NCBI GenBank assembly: GCA_009602725.1 | Contig: WELB01000008.1 | Coordinates: forward strand, 1,172,322 to 1,236,321 | Direction of reading: 5' to 3' | Source of the DNA: Spirogloea muscicola | Taxonomy: Eukaryota > Streptophyta > Zygnematophyceae > Spirogloeales > Spirogloeaceae | Length of the DNA stretch: 64,000 nucleotides | Shown here: positions 16,505-27,932 of the stretch, piece by piece | Numbering within the stretch: the stretch's first letter is position 1 | How the letters are laid out: each line of letters starts with the position of its first letter | The notes under the pieces: model-generated | What the model saw: only the letters and a program-made list of their open reading frames with translations | Told to the model about the DNA's origin: nothing | Databases searched by the model: none | Position numbers and translations under genes: made by a program

Positions 16505-19285
16505 ATGGGCGCGGCGGTCGTGCTGGCGGCGTATGGGGGCGCCGTCGGCGGCCTGCTGCTGGTGCTGCTCGTCGGCGACGCGCCGGCGCTACACGGCACG
16601 CCAGTGCACTGGTGCCACCGCTGGCTCACTGCCGGCGCCTGCGAGGCGCTCGAGTGAGAGCCCCCACGCACCGCGCCCCGCCACCTGGCCCAGCGGCTTC
16701 CTTACCGCGGCGGCTCGGGGCCTTCGGCCGGCGCCGCGGCGGCTGCCGCCGAGCTGGCTTGCCGGCGGGCTCTCGTGGGCTAACGCTCTGGCGGCGGCGG
16801 CGGTGGCGGCGGCGGCAGGCGCGCGATGGGGCTGGCGTGCGGCCAGGCGGGGCTGGACGTCTATGGCGCCACGGCGACGTGGTGCTGCGACCGCCCCAAC
16901 CCACTGATGCAGGTCCGCTGCTCCCGGCCCCCACTTTCACCGTCGGGCCTGCCTTCCCAGTGGCCAGTCAGTGACCCCAGGCTGTCGCAACGGCCACGAG
17001 GCGAATGCGAGCTCGCTCGTTACGCAGCCACGGCCTTGGCGACTCCTGCGACGGCAGCGGCCCCTTACTGGGACCCCCGACGACGAGGCTGGCCCTGGCC
17101 CTCGCTCATCCTCTTGACATGAGTGCGCCTGTCATGTAGCTCTTCTACCTGGTGCTGCTGGCTGGCGGCTACGCGGCCTTTGGGCAGGCGTGCTTCGCCC
17201 GCATCCCCGGCCCCTACATCTCGTCCATTCACAGGTGATGCCTCCTTCTCGACAATTACGATGTGGCAAGCAAGGGAAGAGGTATGTCTCTGCCTGCGTA
17301 AATGATAGTCAGGACAGGCTCTGCATAGCTGTGGCGAGGCCACAGCAATGAGCTGCTGCTCCTTGGGAGAACCCACGCGAGCGCGGATGCGCGGCATCTC
17401 ATTTGTATGGGCAGCTACGCTGCACCAGTCGTCGTCCTCGTCGGACTGGCGCTCTTCTTCGCCACCTGCTTTTCCGACCCCGGTTGCGTCACACCCACCA
17501 ACGTTGCCGGGCACCTCCAGACCTACCCTTACGACGGCATCATATACAACCCCAAGTTTTGTGAGACCTGCCGACTGCAAAGGTGAGGCTCAAGCTGCAG
17601 TTGGCAAGTTTTAGCTTGAGCCCCATGACGTCATCGCTGTGGGGCTGCGGGCGCCTCTGCCACGCTTGCCCAAGGTGTCGCTCTGCAATAGTACAGGCAA
17701 GGACTAGAGGTCTCGCCAGGACGCAACTCAGGAAGGACCGGCCAGCTAATCCCCGGCTCTGGTGCAGACCGGCGAGGTCCAAACATTGCAGCATCTGCGA
17801 CCGCTGTGTTGCACGATTTGATCACCACTGCGGTTGGATGGTATATCACCCAGTTGTGACTTGATGGGACCTCAGCCACATCGCCCATAGTCATTGCATA
17901 GGCTGTTGTTCATGAAGGCATGCCTGGTAGCAAGATAGAGGCCTTGTGCTTGCAGACGTCAAGTCTAAGAGGTGTCCAGGTCCTTTGAGCCTGGCTGAGT
18001 ATGCTGACTGTCTTGGCTGTAGTAGGCCTGACATCGCTCTTGTCCTGCCCGCAGAACAACTGCATTGGTGAAAACAACATTCGCTTCTTCCTTGCCTTCC
18101 TGATGTGGTGAGTAACATTGCTGTTGTGACAATCACCGATAGTGAGCTGAACTGCCTATCTTGCAGTGGTGAAGGCTCTGAAGTAGGCCTGCTCTAATTG
18201 AACCATTGCTATCACTGGACGAGGTCACACTGACAGCCTCTGAGCTTGCAGGCACTGCATTATATGCTGGTACGGCGCATATATCCTTGGATGCGTCTTT
18301 GCTGGTGAGGTTCAGGAGCGGCACTTGCTGGACGCTCTGAAAGGTGGGCTCTTTGTGTGTGCACTCTGCAGTTGCAGTCATTTGAGCAATGCTGCATGCA
18401 TGGATGAAATAATGCTGGACAAGCCGTCACTGTTTTTTCAGGTCACCACCAAGTGCCAAGAATGGCGATCAAAGAGTGGCTTCCGCAGGTCACGCAGGTG
18501 AGATTTGCAATCCAAGATGCACGCCCATCCTTGTCTGTGCCAACATTGAGGAGGCCGACAGATAGTAATCAGAAGGCTGTCTTGTTGCACTTGGTTGCAA
18601 GTGCTAAGAAGTAAATATTCTGAGCCGAAGAGGGAAATCCTCAGTTGACTAGTTGTCAAGCTGACCTGCTAACAGTGGCGATGCAGTGGCTGCTGCACTA
18701 CTTCGCCATGCCTATGATGCTGCTAATTTTCTCCATGGTAGTGTCGGTGCTCGTTGTGAGCTTCCTCTGCTACCACTTGTACTTAGTAGTTACCAACACA
18801 ACAACGAATGAGGTACGTGCTCCACGTGGTGCAGCTTTGAGAATATCGAGCCCGTAACTGCTTGAAGAAGCTCAGGAATGACATAAGGAGGAGCAGCACA
18901 ACTTGCAACTTCAGCTACTCTCTGAATGCACAAGCTCCTCGCTTGCCAAGTGGCGACTGTGGAAGTTTGAGGACTCGAAATGCTCCGGCCTTTGGCGCAG
19001 ATGTACAAATGGGACGATTATCGCCGCTGGCAAGCTAGCAAGATCGCGGCAGCGACAGCAGCTCGTGTGGAAGTGGACAGCGATGCGCAGTCAAAGGTAC
19101 AATGGCCATGGAATATTTTCAAGCGAGGCAGCCAGGTCGGTGGAGCGCTGCTTTCCAGTCTCTTCTGGTGGACTCAATCATCACATCGGCCTGGGTCCAG
19201 TAATGTGACCAGAAATTTGTACAACAGAGGTGTCATGGCCAATGTGGCGGAAATCATGTGGCCCTTGTCCACAAGAAAACGATGA
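16505..19285 (+). CDS. DHHC-type protein S-acyltransferase (ZDHHC4 / plant PAT like)
   Basis: Multi-pass membrane enzyme that attaches palmitate to cysteines of target proteins, usually in the ER, Golgi or plasma membrane. Ten exons: 16505-16653, 16819-16912, 17140-17234, 17415-17582, 17768-17840, 18055-18107, 18252-18343, 18442-18497, 18687-18812, 19001-19285. They join in phase to 396 residues. The N-terminus is hydrophobic ([20 protein letters not shown]). Further membrane helices are [14 protein letters not shown] and [15 protein letters not shown]. The cysteine-rich domain begins [16 protein letters not shown] and continues [14 protein letters not shown], with DHHC at residues 187-190, then NNCIGENN. 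A last membrane segment ([18 protein letters not shown]) leads to the TTNE motif (299-302). The C-terminal [14 protein letters not shown] resembles the end of human ZDHHC4. Catalytic Cys190 and all visible zinc-binding Cys/His are present. Confidence 0.92.
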
Positions 19286-20010
19286 GAAACATATAACGCC
19301 GTTACCTTGATGTGGCTGTGAGCACAACAGCATGCGTGCTTGATCAGCAGTCTCTCAGGTCCAAGGAGGCAAAAGAGGCAAGCAGGCTGCTCCTGGCTGC
19401 ATGAGCATTGCGGTCGTAGATGTTGTGCAGCCTGCGCTTGTGGAGAAATGTCCGGCCATCCAGAAGCGCTGCTGCAACGCCAGGTTACAAGTACAAAGAA
19501 ATTGCAAAGATGAAAGTAGGAGAGGGAAAGAGGATAGACAGGCATGATTACAATCACGTCTGTGCTCACCAAGCCAAAGGAGACTGATTGGGGCGCTTGA
19601 GAAGGGCAAGTACTGATGCCTTCAAAACAATTGAAGGCCCTGGCGGCTCAAAGGATAGCAGATAGATATGGGCTTTGTGGGGGGCCAACCGTGCCCTTGG
19701 AGGCTGTCTAGAGCTACCCCGGCTTGCTCAAGTGGCCGTCAAATCCTCACAAGTGCGTTTCCATCTGAGTAGGAAGCATATCCACATCTGATAGGGAAGA
19801 AACGCAGTAAGCACTGTGTAAGAAAGCAGTGTTGTGATAAAAGGTGGGTGAAGAACAGCTCGGTAGCAGCCACGACAACAACACCTGGAAGCAAATCTGG
19901 AGGCGGCGCTGCTGCAACAGCTGAGCAGTGAGGGCAGGAAGTTGGAGAGAGCCATTTTAGGCCAGCAAGCACATCCAGCGCCACTGTGCTGACTGGGACA
20001 CCCTAGGACC
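19286..20010. other. Interval after the DHHC gene, no gene seen
   Basis: The open frames here are short and lack gene-like composition. It presumably holds the DHHC gene 3' UTR. I recognise no repeat copy before about 20010. Confidence 0.45.
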
Positions 20011-21170
20011 TTAGGCCTTGTAGACCTTGTCCATTACTCCATTTTGTCATACCTTTGGGCTGGCCTCTCACAGCATCGCCCCTTTGAAAATACTTCTCTC
20101 AGTGCACTTGCAATGCACTTGCTGGCAAGCTGCGATTGCGCGCTATGCGCATAAACCGAAATGGAGGCCAATCCGAGCCTTACAGACCCAAGAGAAAGAC
20201 GCTCTTCCAAAGGGGACGAGGGCTGTGAACAGCTAGCCCGTACAAGTTGATGAGGTCCGAAAGGGCCGCAAAGTGCTGAAGGACACTACTAAGCAAGGAC
20301 CATGAAGACAAATCACTTAGTAGTAGCCTCTACTTAGTAGCCGCAACTCAGGAAGACGCCGGGAAGCAATTCCCTTGACGAAAGCCAGAGGCTGCAGCTA
20401 GAGCACGGCCAGCACGCAGATGCAAGGCGTGGGCCATGGACCGCTGGAGGGATTTGGACAGGCGCAAGCGAAACACCTGCGCCAGCAGAGCCAGCGGCGT
20501 TGAAGTCGGCCTGCTCGCCCAGCCCGAAAGAAATTTCGTGTATTTGAAACAAACGAAGGCCAAAGGCCAAGTATAAAGGCAAGCACATCTGAAGACCTAC
20601 ATAATCTACAGCAAAGTGACCCGCTCAGTAACCACGGGTCAAAACATAAAGGTCGCTAATCGATGCCTGAATACTAGATGTCAGATACGAAGCCCTTCTG
20701 CCACCAACTAGAGCTCGGCCAGCTTTCTGGTGCAAGGCATTAGCCCGAGCACGCTGCAAACGGGCCGAAACACGTCGTCGCAAGAAAGACAGATATGTAG
20801 CTGGCAAGCCCAACTCAACCGGAAACACATCTGCACGACGTGTGTAGCCTAGATTGGCAATGTTTTGGAGGAGGGTGTGGAAACGAGGACCCAGACAACC
20901 AAAGACGTCGATTGCCGCTGGCAGGAGCTGATCGCATTGCCAATCTGCAGCTTTCTTTGTTCTGCAACGAAAGAGAGAAGGCGCGCGGTGCGCATGAGAT
21001 TGCATGGGAGGCCAATTCTAGCCTTACAAATGTCCTGTTGACTGGGTAACGAGCTGGCTAAGAAGATAGTGCTCGTGCTAAGGGGGACACTGATGTCCCC
21101 GAGTGAGCACATGCATATCTGACAAGCTATACTGAGGCGCCAAGCCACCACCACGGAAGCCACTAGCCTG
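20010..21170 (-). repeat. Cluster of LINE-like 3' remnants
   Basis: At least two copies on the minus strand. One (20334-20588) reads RLFQIHEIS, then LSKSLQRSMAHALHLRAGRA, ending in a degenerate CGY-stop. The other (20625-21005) is longer: LLPAAIDVFGCLGPRFHTLL, LGLPATYLSFLRRRVSARLQ, KAGRALVGG, SDLYVLTRGY-stop. This resembles the C-terminal end of non-LTR reverse transcriptase proteins, and the same text is found in decayed form at 26700-27120. A tail module with GCGCGCGGTGCGC follows at about 20983-21015, and a further VLTRGY-like end at about 21080-21115. Confidence 0.68.
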
Positions 21171-21240
21171 GGCTACTGCACGCCTGTAATGAGCGCTGTA
21201 GACTCAATGGCTTTGGCCCGAAAAAAAGGGCCAAATCCGC

Positions 21241-21527
21241 CCTGCGCCGCGCGGCTGACTCGGCGGCGCTGACGCGGCACCCGCCGCCGCGCAGCCCCAC
21301 CCCGGGCGCGCCGCGGCTGACGAGGACGGCAGCGGTGACCACCTGCCAGAAGGCTTTCCAGACGGCCTCCTCCCATCAACAGACCCCACCGTCGGCCACC
21401 CCCCTGCCGGATTGCCCCCCCCCCCCNCCTGCGCCGCGCGGCTGACTCGGCGGCGCTGACGCGGCACCCGCCGCCGCGCAGCCCCACCCCGGGCGCGCCG
21501 CGGCTGACGAGGACGGCAGCGGTGACC
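21241..21527. repeat. Exact 100-base duplication around an ambiguous base
   Basis: Bases 21241-21340 and 21428-21527 are identical. They flank a poly-C run that ends in a single N at 21427. Given the N, an assembly error is as likely as a real duplication. The segment is GC-rich and lies upstream of the gene starting near 21968. Confidence 0.85.
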
Positions 21528-21967
21528 GCCGCCGGCGGCGTCGCCGCCCCGGCCGCGGGCGAGGGCGCAGCCTCTCCGCCGGTCGCCCGGCCCCCTGGCT
21601 CTCAGCAGGTCCGTGCACCGACGCTCCCGGCTGCCGTTGTGCGACGTCGGGGACCCCTCGCCCGACCGCCTTGCGCCGTTGCCGCCGCCTGCCAGGCCTG
21701 CATTGCCGCTCGGGCTAGCGCCCTGCCCTTGCTCTCACCGTCTGGTACCCCACTTTGTGTTGTGGCGGCCGGGTATTATCTCTCTCACTATGCGCGCCAT
21801 TTGCTGCAAGAGCGATCGGCGGCCCTTGGTCTGGCTGGTGCTCACATTGCTTCGAAGCTGGCGTGCCGCATTTGCAGTCGGCAATGGAGGCGGGTCTCGC
21901 AAGTTGCGGCCGGTCGGCGCTCCTGAATGGCGGCTGTGGCCATGGCTCGGCCCTGCCACGCGGAGCC

Positions 21968-23636
21968 ATGGCCCCGGGCAAAGCCCTCGTCCGCAGGAGC
22001 AGGGGCAGGCCGCTACCCGCGGTGGCGGTGGAGAGCCCGGCGGCGGCGCGCGCCAGCTGGGCTGACGCAGGCACCGACGGGCTGCTGCAGCACCTCCGGC
22101 ACAGCGGCACCGCTGTACAGGCCCGCCGCGTGCTGCTCGAGGACACCACGTTCGCGCTCGCCAGCCACTTCCGGCGCGGCCAGGTGGCGGACTGCTGGGT
22201 CACCGTGAACAGCGACTCGGATGCCGCGCGGTGCCTCGACCTGGCCGACCGCAGCGCCATGCTCCTCAAGCGCCTGCAGCATTCCCAGGTCCGCCCTTCC
22301 TCTCTTGTGCCGCCTTTGCAGCAGTTTGGTTACCCTATGGCCTGCAGGTTGTCAATTTTTACTGCCATCACTAAGCTGTTGGCAGCAGTGCCTGAACAAG
22401 CTGTGCTCCAGGTCATTACGTGGCAATTTGTCGTGCTCATGCTCAAGTTGTGGTCATAGTGACGAAGCTGCAAATGGGCGCTTGTCACTGCTGCAGCCAT
22501 CAAGGCTGGCACACTGGTTGCTCATGATTCAGTCCGTGACCGCTGTGTGCGACAGGTCTGGTGGGCCTGGATTCCTGTCATTGGCGTCACGGCGCTGCAC
22601 GGGTCCGAGGTTGCAGGTGATGCCAGGGTGATTGCTGATGAGACCGACAGCGGTGATCGCTGCACAAACTGGACGAGGGAGCAGGCCACGCTGTTTCTCT
22701 CGCCAGCCTCCCAGCCACACTCCCAGGTAGGGCAAATCGTGTGTTGTGCTTTGGCCTCTGCTTGTGATTGTCATCTAGTTGCTTCTTTAAGCCTGAGCAG
22801 CAAGGCCTTGCTACTTGGAGATCAGCGCGTGCTCTCATGTACTGACAGCAGCCGTAGTTGCTCGCTTGGGTTGTGGGCCATGCAGAAGGTGGAACTGCAG
22901 AGGCGCCAGCGGCCCCACCCGGCAGCCAAGGCCTCATGGTGGGATCCAGGCTCCATTCCCGAGGACCAGCGGTGGGGCCACGTACTGGCAACCCCGTCCA
23001 CTGTCTCTCTGGACATAGCGGGTCTGAGCGGCGTCCTGCTGTGTGCCAAGGATGACCTCGGCGATGGCTGCGGCGGCTGGCGGACCATCAATGTTCCCAC
23101 GCACGGCATACTATCAATCTTCCCGTGCGAGTTCCAGCTCGAGGAGGAGGTGGGGCACACCTCGCTATGCATGCACGCAGAGCCCTCGTCAATAGCTCAT
23201 CAACGATTCTGCACCTATGCCACTATGCGGCTAACAGTTCTGATTCTGTCACCCGAAAACTAGCATGTGAACGAATCTGCAATGGTAAGAAGCCCACAGT
23301 CTCAGCCTGCTGGGTAGCTTGAGGGCTGGCCCTCAGTCCGTTCTGTTGAGCATGCAGGGAATCGAGCCACCAATGATGAGGCCGTGGTGGGCAGCGGTGC
23401 AGCACACAGAATGGGCCGCCGGGCAGGGCTTGGCCGGCCGCCGCGCTCTGGTCTTCGCACGCAGCCTGCGGCGGTCCGGTGACCTGGAGCGCGGGGTGTG
23501 GTGGGCCTGGGTGGAGGGCGTTGGTTTCACGGGCCTCACAAATGCTGAGGTCTCAAAGGGCTGCCGCGACAAGGCACACCTCGGATCATCTGATCACATG
23601 GCACTCTCCACCCTCATGCTGGCCCGCCAGGCCTGA
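21968..23636 (+). CDS. Unrecognised protein with two WWAW-type motifs
   Basis: I do not recognise this gene. Four exons in phase 0 are supported by open frame and splice sites: 21968-22288, about 22555-22724, about 22882-23149, 23358-23636. Exon 1 is GC-rich and includes LLEDTTFALASHFRRGQVAD. Exon 2 opens with VWWAWIPVIGVTALHGSEV. Exon 4 contains RGVWWAWVEGVGFTGLTNAE, a clear internal echo of exon 2, so the protein may be built from two related units. Exon 3 is rich in Trp and Gly (WWDPGSIPEDQRWG, DDLGDGCGGWR). No signal peptide or membrane segment is evident. The start is uncertain because the frame stays open upstream with another ATG near 21884. The true 3' end may lie in the next entry rather than at 23636. 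Confidence 0.5.
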
Positions 23637-24013
23637 TGCGCAGACTGCACACACCACTTCTTGCACCTTCGGCCTTCTGCTGTACAGCCTGGGGCAAAGC
23701 TTGACAAGAGCTTTGCTTTGCCAGTAGGCACCAGCTGCTCCAGCTGACAGGAATGTGGGATAACTTTCCATACTTGAGTGTACATACTTAGACACCCTGT
23801 ACAGAACTCAACATTTGAGTTGCCTGATTTTGTCACATCCATAGGAGCTTGTAGAGAACTTCAGACTTTGGTGCAGCATCCGAGCTGATGGGTTGGCTGC
23901 AGCCCTTGCTGGTGTATTCATGTGTGTCAGATTGCAACACAAAACCTTTCCAGCACTTTGACTTGTCACTCTCTGAGAAGGTGAGGTGGATTTGAGTGAG
24001 GTCCATCTTTGCA

Positions 24014-24683
24014 GCATGAGCAACCAGGGGCGCTGCCCTGATCTCTACGGCTCACCACACTTGGGCAAGTCGTTTTGCTGCTGTTGCTAAGGGTGTGAAG
24101 GCAATGTACAGAGAGACAAGTAAATTTGCGAGCTCACAGAAGGATGGTGTTGACAATCTTGCAGTGGAAGTAGCCCGCTCTATGGTATGTGCACCAGTTC
24201 TTTGTAAGCCCTTCTCGCTTTTGTTGGGGCCGAGTCTGATACGGCAATTTGTGGCAGCTATCAGAGATAATACTTATTGACTTCGTGGTCCTTGATACGA
24301 ACAATCAGACGAAGAATAGTACCTGGCCTTCATGTGCAACACGATACTCCCGAGCAGGACCTAATGCAGACCTGGGCACGGTACCGGAGCCTTTGTGGTC
24401 AGCTTTGAACCTGCGGACCATGACATTGATTCTTCATGTTGCACTCGCATTCTGGAGCACAGAGAGACCTCTACACTTGGGCCTGACAGCATGCAGGGAG
24501 AGTGTAAGCCCGCATGCTCCAGGCGACCGTGGAGCTCCATCCCAAACTCCATCCGAGCACTTTGCCTCAAGCCAAGAAGCGCAAGCTTTCATTAATAAGA
24601 TCGCTCGTCAGTCGCTTGATCTCTTAGGCCTGGTAGGGCGCATGTGCTGCTTTGGCAAAGAACGACCGGCATTTGCAATCTGA
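24014..24683 (+). CDS. Possible 3' exons of the preceding gene, or a small separate gene
   Basis: Two open stretches bounded by usable splice sites. About 24014-24183 encodes GVKAMYRETSKFASSQ, then DNLAVEVARSM, before a GTATGT donor. About 24310-24683 contains LRTMTLILHVALAFWSTERP, then EAQAFINKIARQSLDLL, and ends in a stop. The join is in phase. Neither resembles a protein I know. The acceptor before 24014 is weak. The gap back to 23636 contains no obvious promoter island, which favours these being exons of the upstream gene. Confidence 0.35.
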
Positions 24684-25087
24684 GGTGAAGGGGCACCCTG
24701 CTGCGAGCTTGATGATTGCAGGCGCTGAGCAGCTCTGACTTGGCTGCACAACTAGAGTAGTGTCAGACATAGGCATGCATGGATATAAAGCAGCAACAGC
24801 ATGCGCCTGCCTGTGCAGGCCGACTCCCACTCTGGAGGTTCAGAGATGTCATGCATATGTACCGGATAGTGCAAGACGAGCAGGAGGAGGTAGACAGTAC
24901 ACACGCTGCCTACTTCTAAGTGCTGGGGTTTCCAGAGGCTGCAGCAACTAAACGGGAGATGTAAAGCTATGATGCACGATGCCCTGTCAATACCTCTCCA
25001 GTCATCTGCTGCGCTGGTATATCACACACACTTTGACTGCTTGAAACCTTGACACATACTGCATAATATATGCGAATCTTGGTAGAA
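24684..25087. other. Short tail-to-tail interval
   Basis: No gene or repeat is seen between the end of the plus-strand exons and the stop of the minus-strand gene at 25088. Confidence 0.5.
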
Positions 25088-26437
25088 TTATTGCTTGGGG
25101 CTCTCGTTGTCCTGATCTAAAGACCGCCCGTAGATGAGGACCTTGCGATCCGTGCCTTCCACCTCGCCGGCAAATAGCTCTGCAAGATCCTGCCTAAGGC
25201 TCCCACCTAAGGTCTTTGCTGGCAAACCCATCTGGGGGTCTAACCAGTCTGCATCCCGTAGGTCGAACACAACCCGGAATCGGTGCTCCCTCCTGGACGC
25301 AAAGACCAGCGCAGCAGCCACTACATCTGAAGAGCTTGCGAGCACCCCAACGACAAGTCTAGCAGGTGTTCTCTGCATGAGGAGTACGCCACAGGACTTC
25401 GTCTCTGGCCCCTCACTTGTCTGATGCCCAGAGTGGCTCGACAAAACCCACGCTCTCCGGTCGGCAAGTGCCTCAGCAACAAGCCTGCCTCGAAGAGGCC
25501 AGGCCTCAAAGAACATGGGAAGCCAAGGGAGAGCCAGCAGGCACGAGAGCTGGCTCTGCTCGCTCCGCTCAGCAGTCGCCAACTCAATCGGAGCATCACA
25601 TGTTCTGCTTGGCCAGGAGAGCCCTTCTTTGTTGCCATTGATATCGCGGCCCTGAGGACCTGACCAACAAGCCCTGCAAGCGGCTACTGCACCTTCCAGC
25701 GCGTCTAAGCGCTCGCACTGCACCCACTGATCTGCTAATATTCTCGCAGGTTCAGATGTCTCCAACCAGGGCACGCCTGCAGCAGCCAACATGCTGCAGC
25801 TTTGAGTGCCTGCCACATCCGCTGCATCGAGGGCGTTGATCCTTGCAACCACATCTGACCGTGGCCACAAATGGCACCCACCAATGAAGGCATAGCCCTG
25901 TGAGCAAGCGAGCAGTGTCTCAGGTAAAAATGGAAGGAGCGAAAGAGGGCAATGACCACCTATGTACCCTTAGAGACGACCTGCATGCTATCTTCTTTGA
26001 AGCCCATAACAGCAGACTCTGCGACGCAACCAGCTCAACGTGCTCCCGACGAGGCAGCAACTTATAGGGCAAGCAATGGCCCGTGATTCACAGCAGCAGG
26101 GCAATTGCAGGCGGCGGGCTAAGCATGCCGCCGGTAGGGGACAAGATCCATCACGGATCGCCAGTGGCAGAGAGCGCCTCACTTGTGCGCAGGCGGTGAG
26201 CTCACAGTTGTCCCGGCAGAGGTCCGCCAGCGGCTCGCGGTCCCTGGCGTGCTCGTAGGGCCTGGCGACGAGGACGAGGCCGTTGACGGCGAGCGGGGCG
26301 GCCCACTTGCCGCCGCCCCGACGCGCGGCGCACTGCAGGACGCGCAGGAGGCCCGGGACGACGGCCCCGCCCAGCGCCGCGGCCGGCTGGGCGAGGGCGT
26401 CCCAGCCGGCGCCGGCGTGAAGCAGCGCGTCCGCCAT
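25088..26437 (-). CDS. Unrecognised protein, about 354 residues or longer
   Basis: I do not recognise this gene. Exon 2 (25088-25897) is one open frame of 269 residues: it begins GYAFIGGCHLWPRSDVVARI, includes LVVGVLASSSDVVAAALVFA and FRVVFDLRDADWLDPQMGLP, and ends SLDQDNESPKQ. Exon 1 is GC-rich (26183 upward), with MADALLHAGAGWDALAQ at 26437 as the first internal Met. It ends LADLCRDNCELTACAQ before a GTGAGG donor and joins exon 2 in phase 0. The frame stays open upstream (WQYELLLQCNERR, about 26520-26560), up against a repeat copy, so the real start may lie in a further 5' exon. Alternating hydrophobic stretches suggest a soluble alpha/beta fold rather than a membrane protein. Confidence 0.5.
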
Positions 26438-26574
26438 GACTCGCTCGCCAGCCCTGGCTCGCGCGAGGAGCTCGGGGCGACTCACGGGAATGACGGTGGC
26501 CGCAGCGCCGCCATGGCGGCGCTCGTTGCACTGGAGGAGCAGCTCGTACTGCCAGCCCGGGAACAATGGAGTGT

Positions 26575-26660
26575 GCTGAGTGATAGTATGTATGTATCTG
26601 GCTGGCTTTTTACAGCCGATTTTTTCCATATCAGCAGCCGCTTTCTTCTTGTGATAGAGG
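26575..26660 (+). repeat. Stem-loop tail module, ATGCATCTGGCTGGC family
   Basis: An inverted copy of the module at 16075-16150 and 42890-42960, with GGCTGGC pairing to GCC around a short loop and then ATATCAGCAGCCGCTTTC. It abuts the 5' end of the minus-strand gene at 25088-26437. Confidence 0.7.
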
Positions 26661-26689
26661 GCCTAAGTGGTTAAGTAGCAAGGCAAGTA

Positions 26690-27770
26690 CATCGACAGAT
26701 GTACACCACCTGCTGCTGAGCTGACCCGCTCAGTGACCACGAATCAGCACGCAATGGCCACGAACTGATGCCCAAATACCGGACGGCAAATGCCAAGCCC
26801 TACTGCCACAAGCCCTTCAGACCTTGTCCATTCCTTTTGGGCTGGCCTCTCACAGCCAGTCAATCTGGCCGCTCGCCTTTTGTTCTGCCACCAACTAAAG
26901 ACAAGAAAGTAAAGGACGCAACTGAAGGATGCAGAACATGAGCCTGAGCTCGCTGCAAACAGGCTGTCACACGACGGCGTAAAAATGACAACAGTGCTGC
27001 CGGCATGCCCATCTTGGCTAGGAGCACATCCTCACATCGTCCAAATCCTAGACTGGCATTTTCTCAAGTAGGTGTGAAAGCGAGAACCCAGGCAAAGGTG
27101 TCAACTGCGGCTGGTATGAGGTCACTGCTGCGGGGGTAGTCAGAGTAGTGCTGCAGCTTTCTCTGCTCAGCACTGCCCACTGCATGGCCAGCTATGTGGG
27201 TCGATGCTGAACTCTTGTACGCCTCCGTCACAACCACATCGGTCAAGGCTCCTGGACCTCTGCCAGCTTGAAAACCCACATTGTCTAGGGTGCGACGGTG
27301 ATGGCGTCCCTAAGCGTCCGTGGTGACAGGCATGATGATGTTCATCTCCACAAAAGCGCGTCAACAGGCATCAGGCATCAAGTCCCGCCAGGGCCATCTC
27401 GTTGGAAATTGTCATCGCCCACCAATTCGGGGCGAGGTGGGCAATCCCAGAATTTGCGTAGCGAGGTCTCCGCCTCCTCATGCAAGCCGCAATTACACTG
27501 ATGGACTCCGATCAGGCAGGTGGGGGGCAGGCCATGGCACAAATTGAAGGAGGGTCTGATAGGCCTTGGGGCGGATCTCGAAGGGTTTGTGATGGCATGG
27601 GTAGAGAAGGACCAAGGCGCGGCTGCTGATCTAAAGCGGTGGCACTTTGATTCAGCACTGAGAGGAGATTCAGAGTGCATCTACACATTGCCGGAGCTGC
27701 AGGCTGGGCAAGTAGGGCCCACTCGTCTCACAGTCCTCGCCTCCTTCGAAAGAAGAAAGGGCCGTTGATT
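26690..27770 (-). repeat. Decayed LINE-like reverse transcriptase C-terminal region
   Basis: The longest remnant of the element, read on the minus strand. From 5' to 3' of the element: a Cys-rich stretch (QCNCGLHEEAETSLRKFWDC, about 27410-27475), like the zinc-knuckle region after the reverse transcriptase domain of non-LTR elements. Then LIPAAVDTFAWVLAF (about 27080-27130). Then a block matching LSFLRRRV and QRAQAHVLH (about 26930-27000), and a tail with CGCTCAGTGACC (about 26725). The reading frame is interrupted in several places. It is the best starting point for recovering the parent family in this genome. Confidence 0.62.
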
Positions 27771-27932
27771 CTACTCAGTAACCCAGTGCCAGCAGGAAGT
27801 CAGCCAAGTAACAAAGAAAGGGTCTCAGGGCCAACGGTGTCGGGTGTCGTCGGAGCTGGACATTCCCCTCAGTTGTCGTGCGACGTCTCGTGGGGGCCTC
27901 CATGGACACGCCGCCCGCGTAGCCCCGCGGCC

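Noticed and set aside
19174-19984. Minus-strand frames after the DHHC gene
   Set aside because: Short, hydrophobic by composition, with no splice signals or family resemblance.
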